Assembly (NCBI GenBank): GCA_038848185.1
Contig: JAWCNV010000044.1
Location: 1-6,222 of the forward strand
DNA from: JAAOZP01 sp038848185
Lineage (GTDB): Archaea > Thermoproteota > EX4484-205 > JAAOZP01
Reading direction: 5' to 3'
DNA length: 6,222 bases
The translations under genes were made by a program, and so were the position numbers. The notes beneath the pieces are model-generated. The model ran no database searches and was not told the origin of the DNA. It saw only the letters and a program-made list of their open reading frames with translations. Of this stretch, positions 5,700 to 6,222 are shown in pieces. Positions within the stretch are counted from its first letter, which is position 1; every line of letters starts with the position of its first letter.

Positions 5700-6222
5700 C
5701 CCCACTGTTCTCCACCTTTCCTAAGCCGACTCTGATTTCAGTTTCGCTGCCAGACTCTGATTTGCTCGCCCACACTACTGGCCTGCTTGTGCCTGAATGA
5801 AGTACAGCACCATACTTGACGGTGTAGGCGCCGTGGGTTCTGGTGATTGTGAAAGCGCCCTCGCTCAACTCCACGTGGACAGTTGTGTCAGGCTCCTTCC
5901 ATATTGGCGAGGAAACGTTTATAGCTCTATTAGCCTCCAAGTAAGCAGTCACGTACCATACGTCCTCGATTTTCCTGAGTTCAATCGCGTAACCGGAGTT
6001 GGATATGGCTACTGGGATCTCGATCGGCTTGAAGAATTCTGAGTTGCCCTGGGATTGCCTGCACATGGTGTAGATGTTTGCAATCTCGTAGGCGACTTGG
6101 TTAGCGACTTCTCCAAGCCTCACCTTGACGGAATCTATGAACATCCATTGGGAAACCACTGAAAACATGTTTAAGGCTATCAGCATGACGCCGTAAAGGG
6201 CTACTGTGAGGATTGCTGTCTC
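5695..6222 (-). CDS. Pilin-like secreted protein, N-terminus outside window
   Basis: The reading frame stays open through the end of the window, giving at least 175 aa. The first Met in the window (6186) is very unlikely to be the start: the 12 codons before it read ETAILTVALYGV and complete a hydrophobic helix with MLIALNMFSVVSQWMF. Glu followed by Thr just before such a helix matches the conserved Glu5 region of type IV pilins, so a class III leader peptide probably lies a few codons upstream. A helical stem follows (VANQVAYEIANIYTMC), then beta strands: IPVAISNSGYAIELRK, VWYVTAYLEANRAINVSS, and VVWASK, ending in GLGKVENSGG. One sequon (NVS) is present. The length and layout fit an archaeal pilin or major-subunit-like protein. 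It is the first gene of the visible part of the operon, 7 nt before the next. Confidence 0.8.
   Translation of the reverse strand, partial: ETAILTVALYGVMLIALNMFSVVSQWMFIDSVKVRLGEVANQVAYEIANIYTMCRQSQGNSEFFKPIEIPVAISNSGYAIELRKIEDVWYVTAYLEANRAINVSSPIWKEPDTTVHVELSEGAFTITRTHGAYTVKYGAVLHSGTSRPVVWASKSESGSETEIRVGLGKVENSGG

Overview
The window reads as archaeal DNA, probably from a thermophilic member of the Thermoproteota/TACK group (a Bathyarchaeia- or Korarchaeia-like lineage is a guess). The reasons are class III (type IV pilin-like) signal peptides of the form K/R-G-Q followed by a hydrophobic helix, strong Shine-Dalgarno sites with tightly overlapping genes, many N-glycosylation sequons, frequent AGA/AGG arginine and ATA isoleucine codons, and a PIN-domain toxin-like gene. 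All genes supported here lie on the minus strand, so transcription runs from high to low coordinates.

Positions 6222 to 509 hold one tightly packed operon of four secreted, pilin-like proteins. In order of transcription they are: a protein of at least 175 aa whose start lies outside the window; a 419-aa pilin-like protein that has no leader peptide; a 159-aa minor-pilin-like protein with an RGQ signal; and a very large 1146-aa protein with a KGQ signal, several beta-rich regions, a concanavalin A/LamG-like domain and a C-terminal Ig-like domain. The spacings are +7 nt, a 4-nt ATGA overlap and +2 nt, and a Shine-Dalgarno site lies inside or beside the end of each upstream gene. I infer that these proteins assemble together on the cell surface, probably as the tip or adhesive complex of an archaeal type IV pilus. 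The arrangement resembles the minor pseudopilin sets of bacterial type II secretion, where one large member without the conserved Glu caps the fibre. No ATPase, platform protein or prepilin peptidase is in the window.

Positions 384 to 508 are a short AT-rich intergenic stretch with a small dyad, a T-tract and an archaeal TATA box. Positions 383 to 1 hold the remains of a toxin-antitoxin-like pair: a 33-codon ORF whose stop overlaps (ATGA) the start of a PIN-domain gene. The PIN gene is broken by two compensating one-base indels and has Asn in place of its first catalytic Asp, so it is probably a decaying vapC-type gene. It continues past position 1. A perfect 17-bp inverted repeat next to the TATA box is a candidate operator for this pair.
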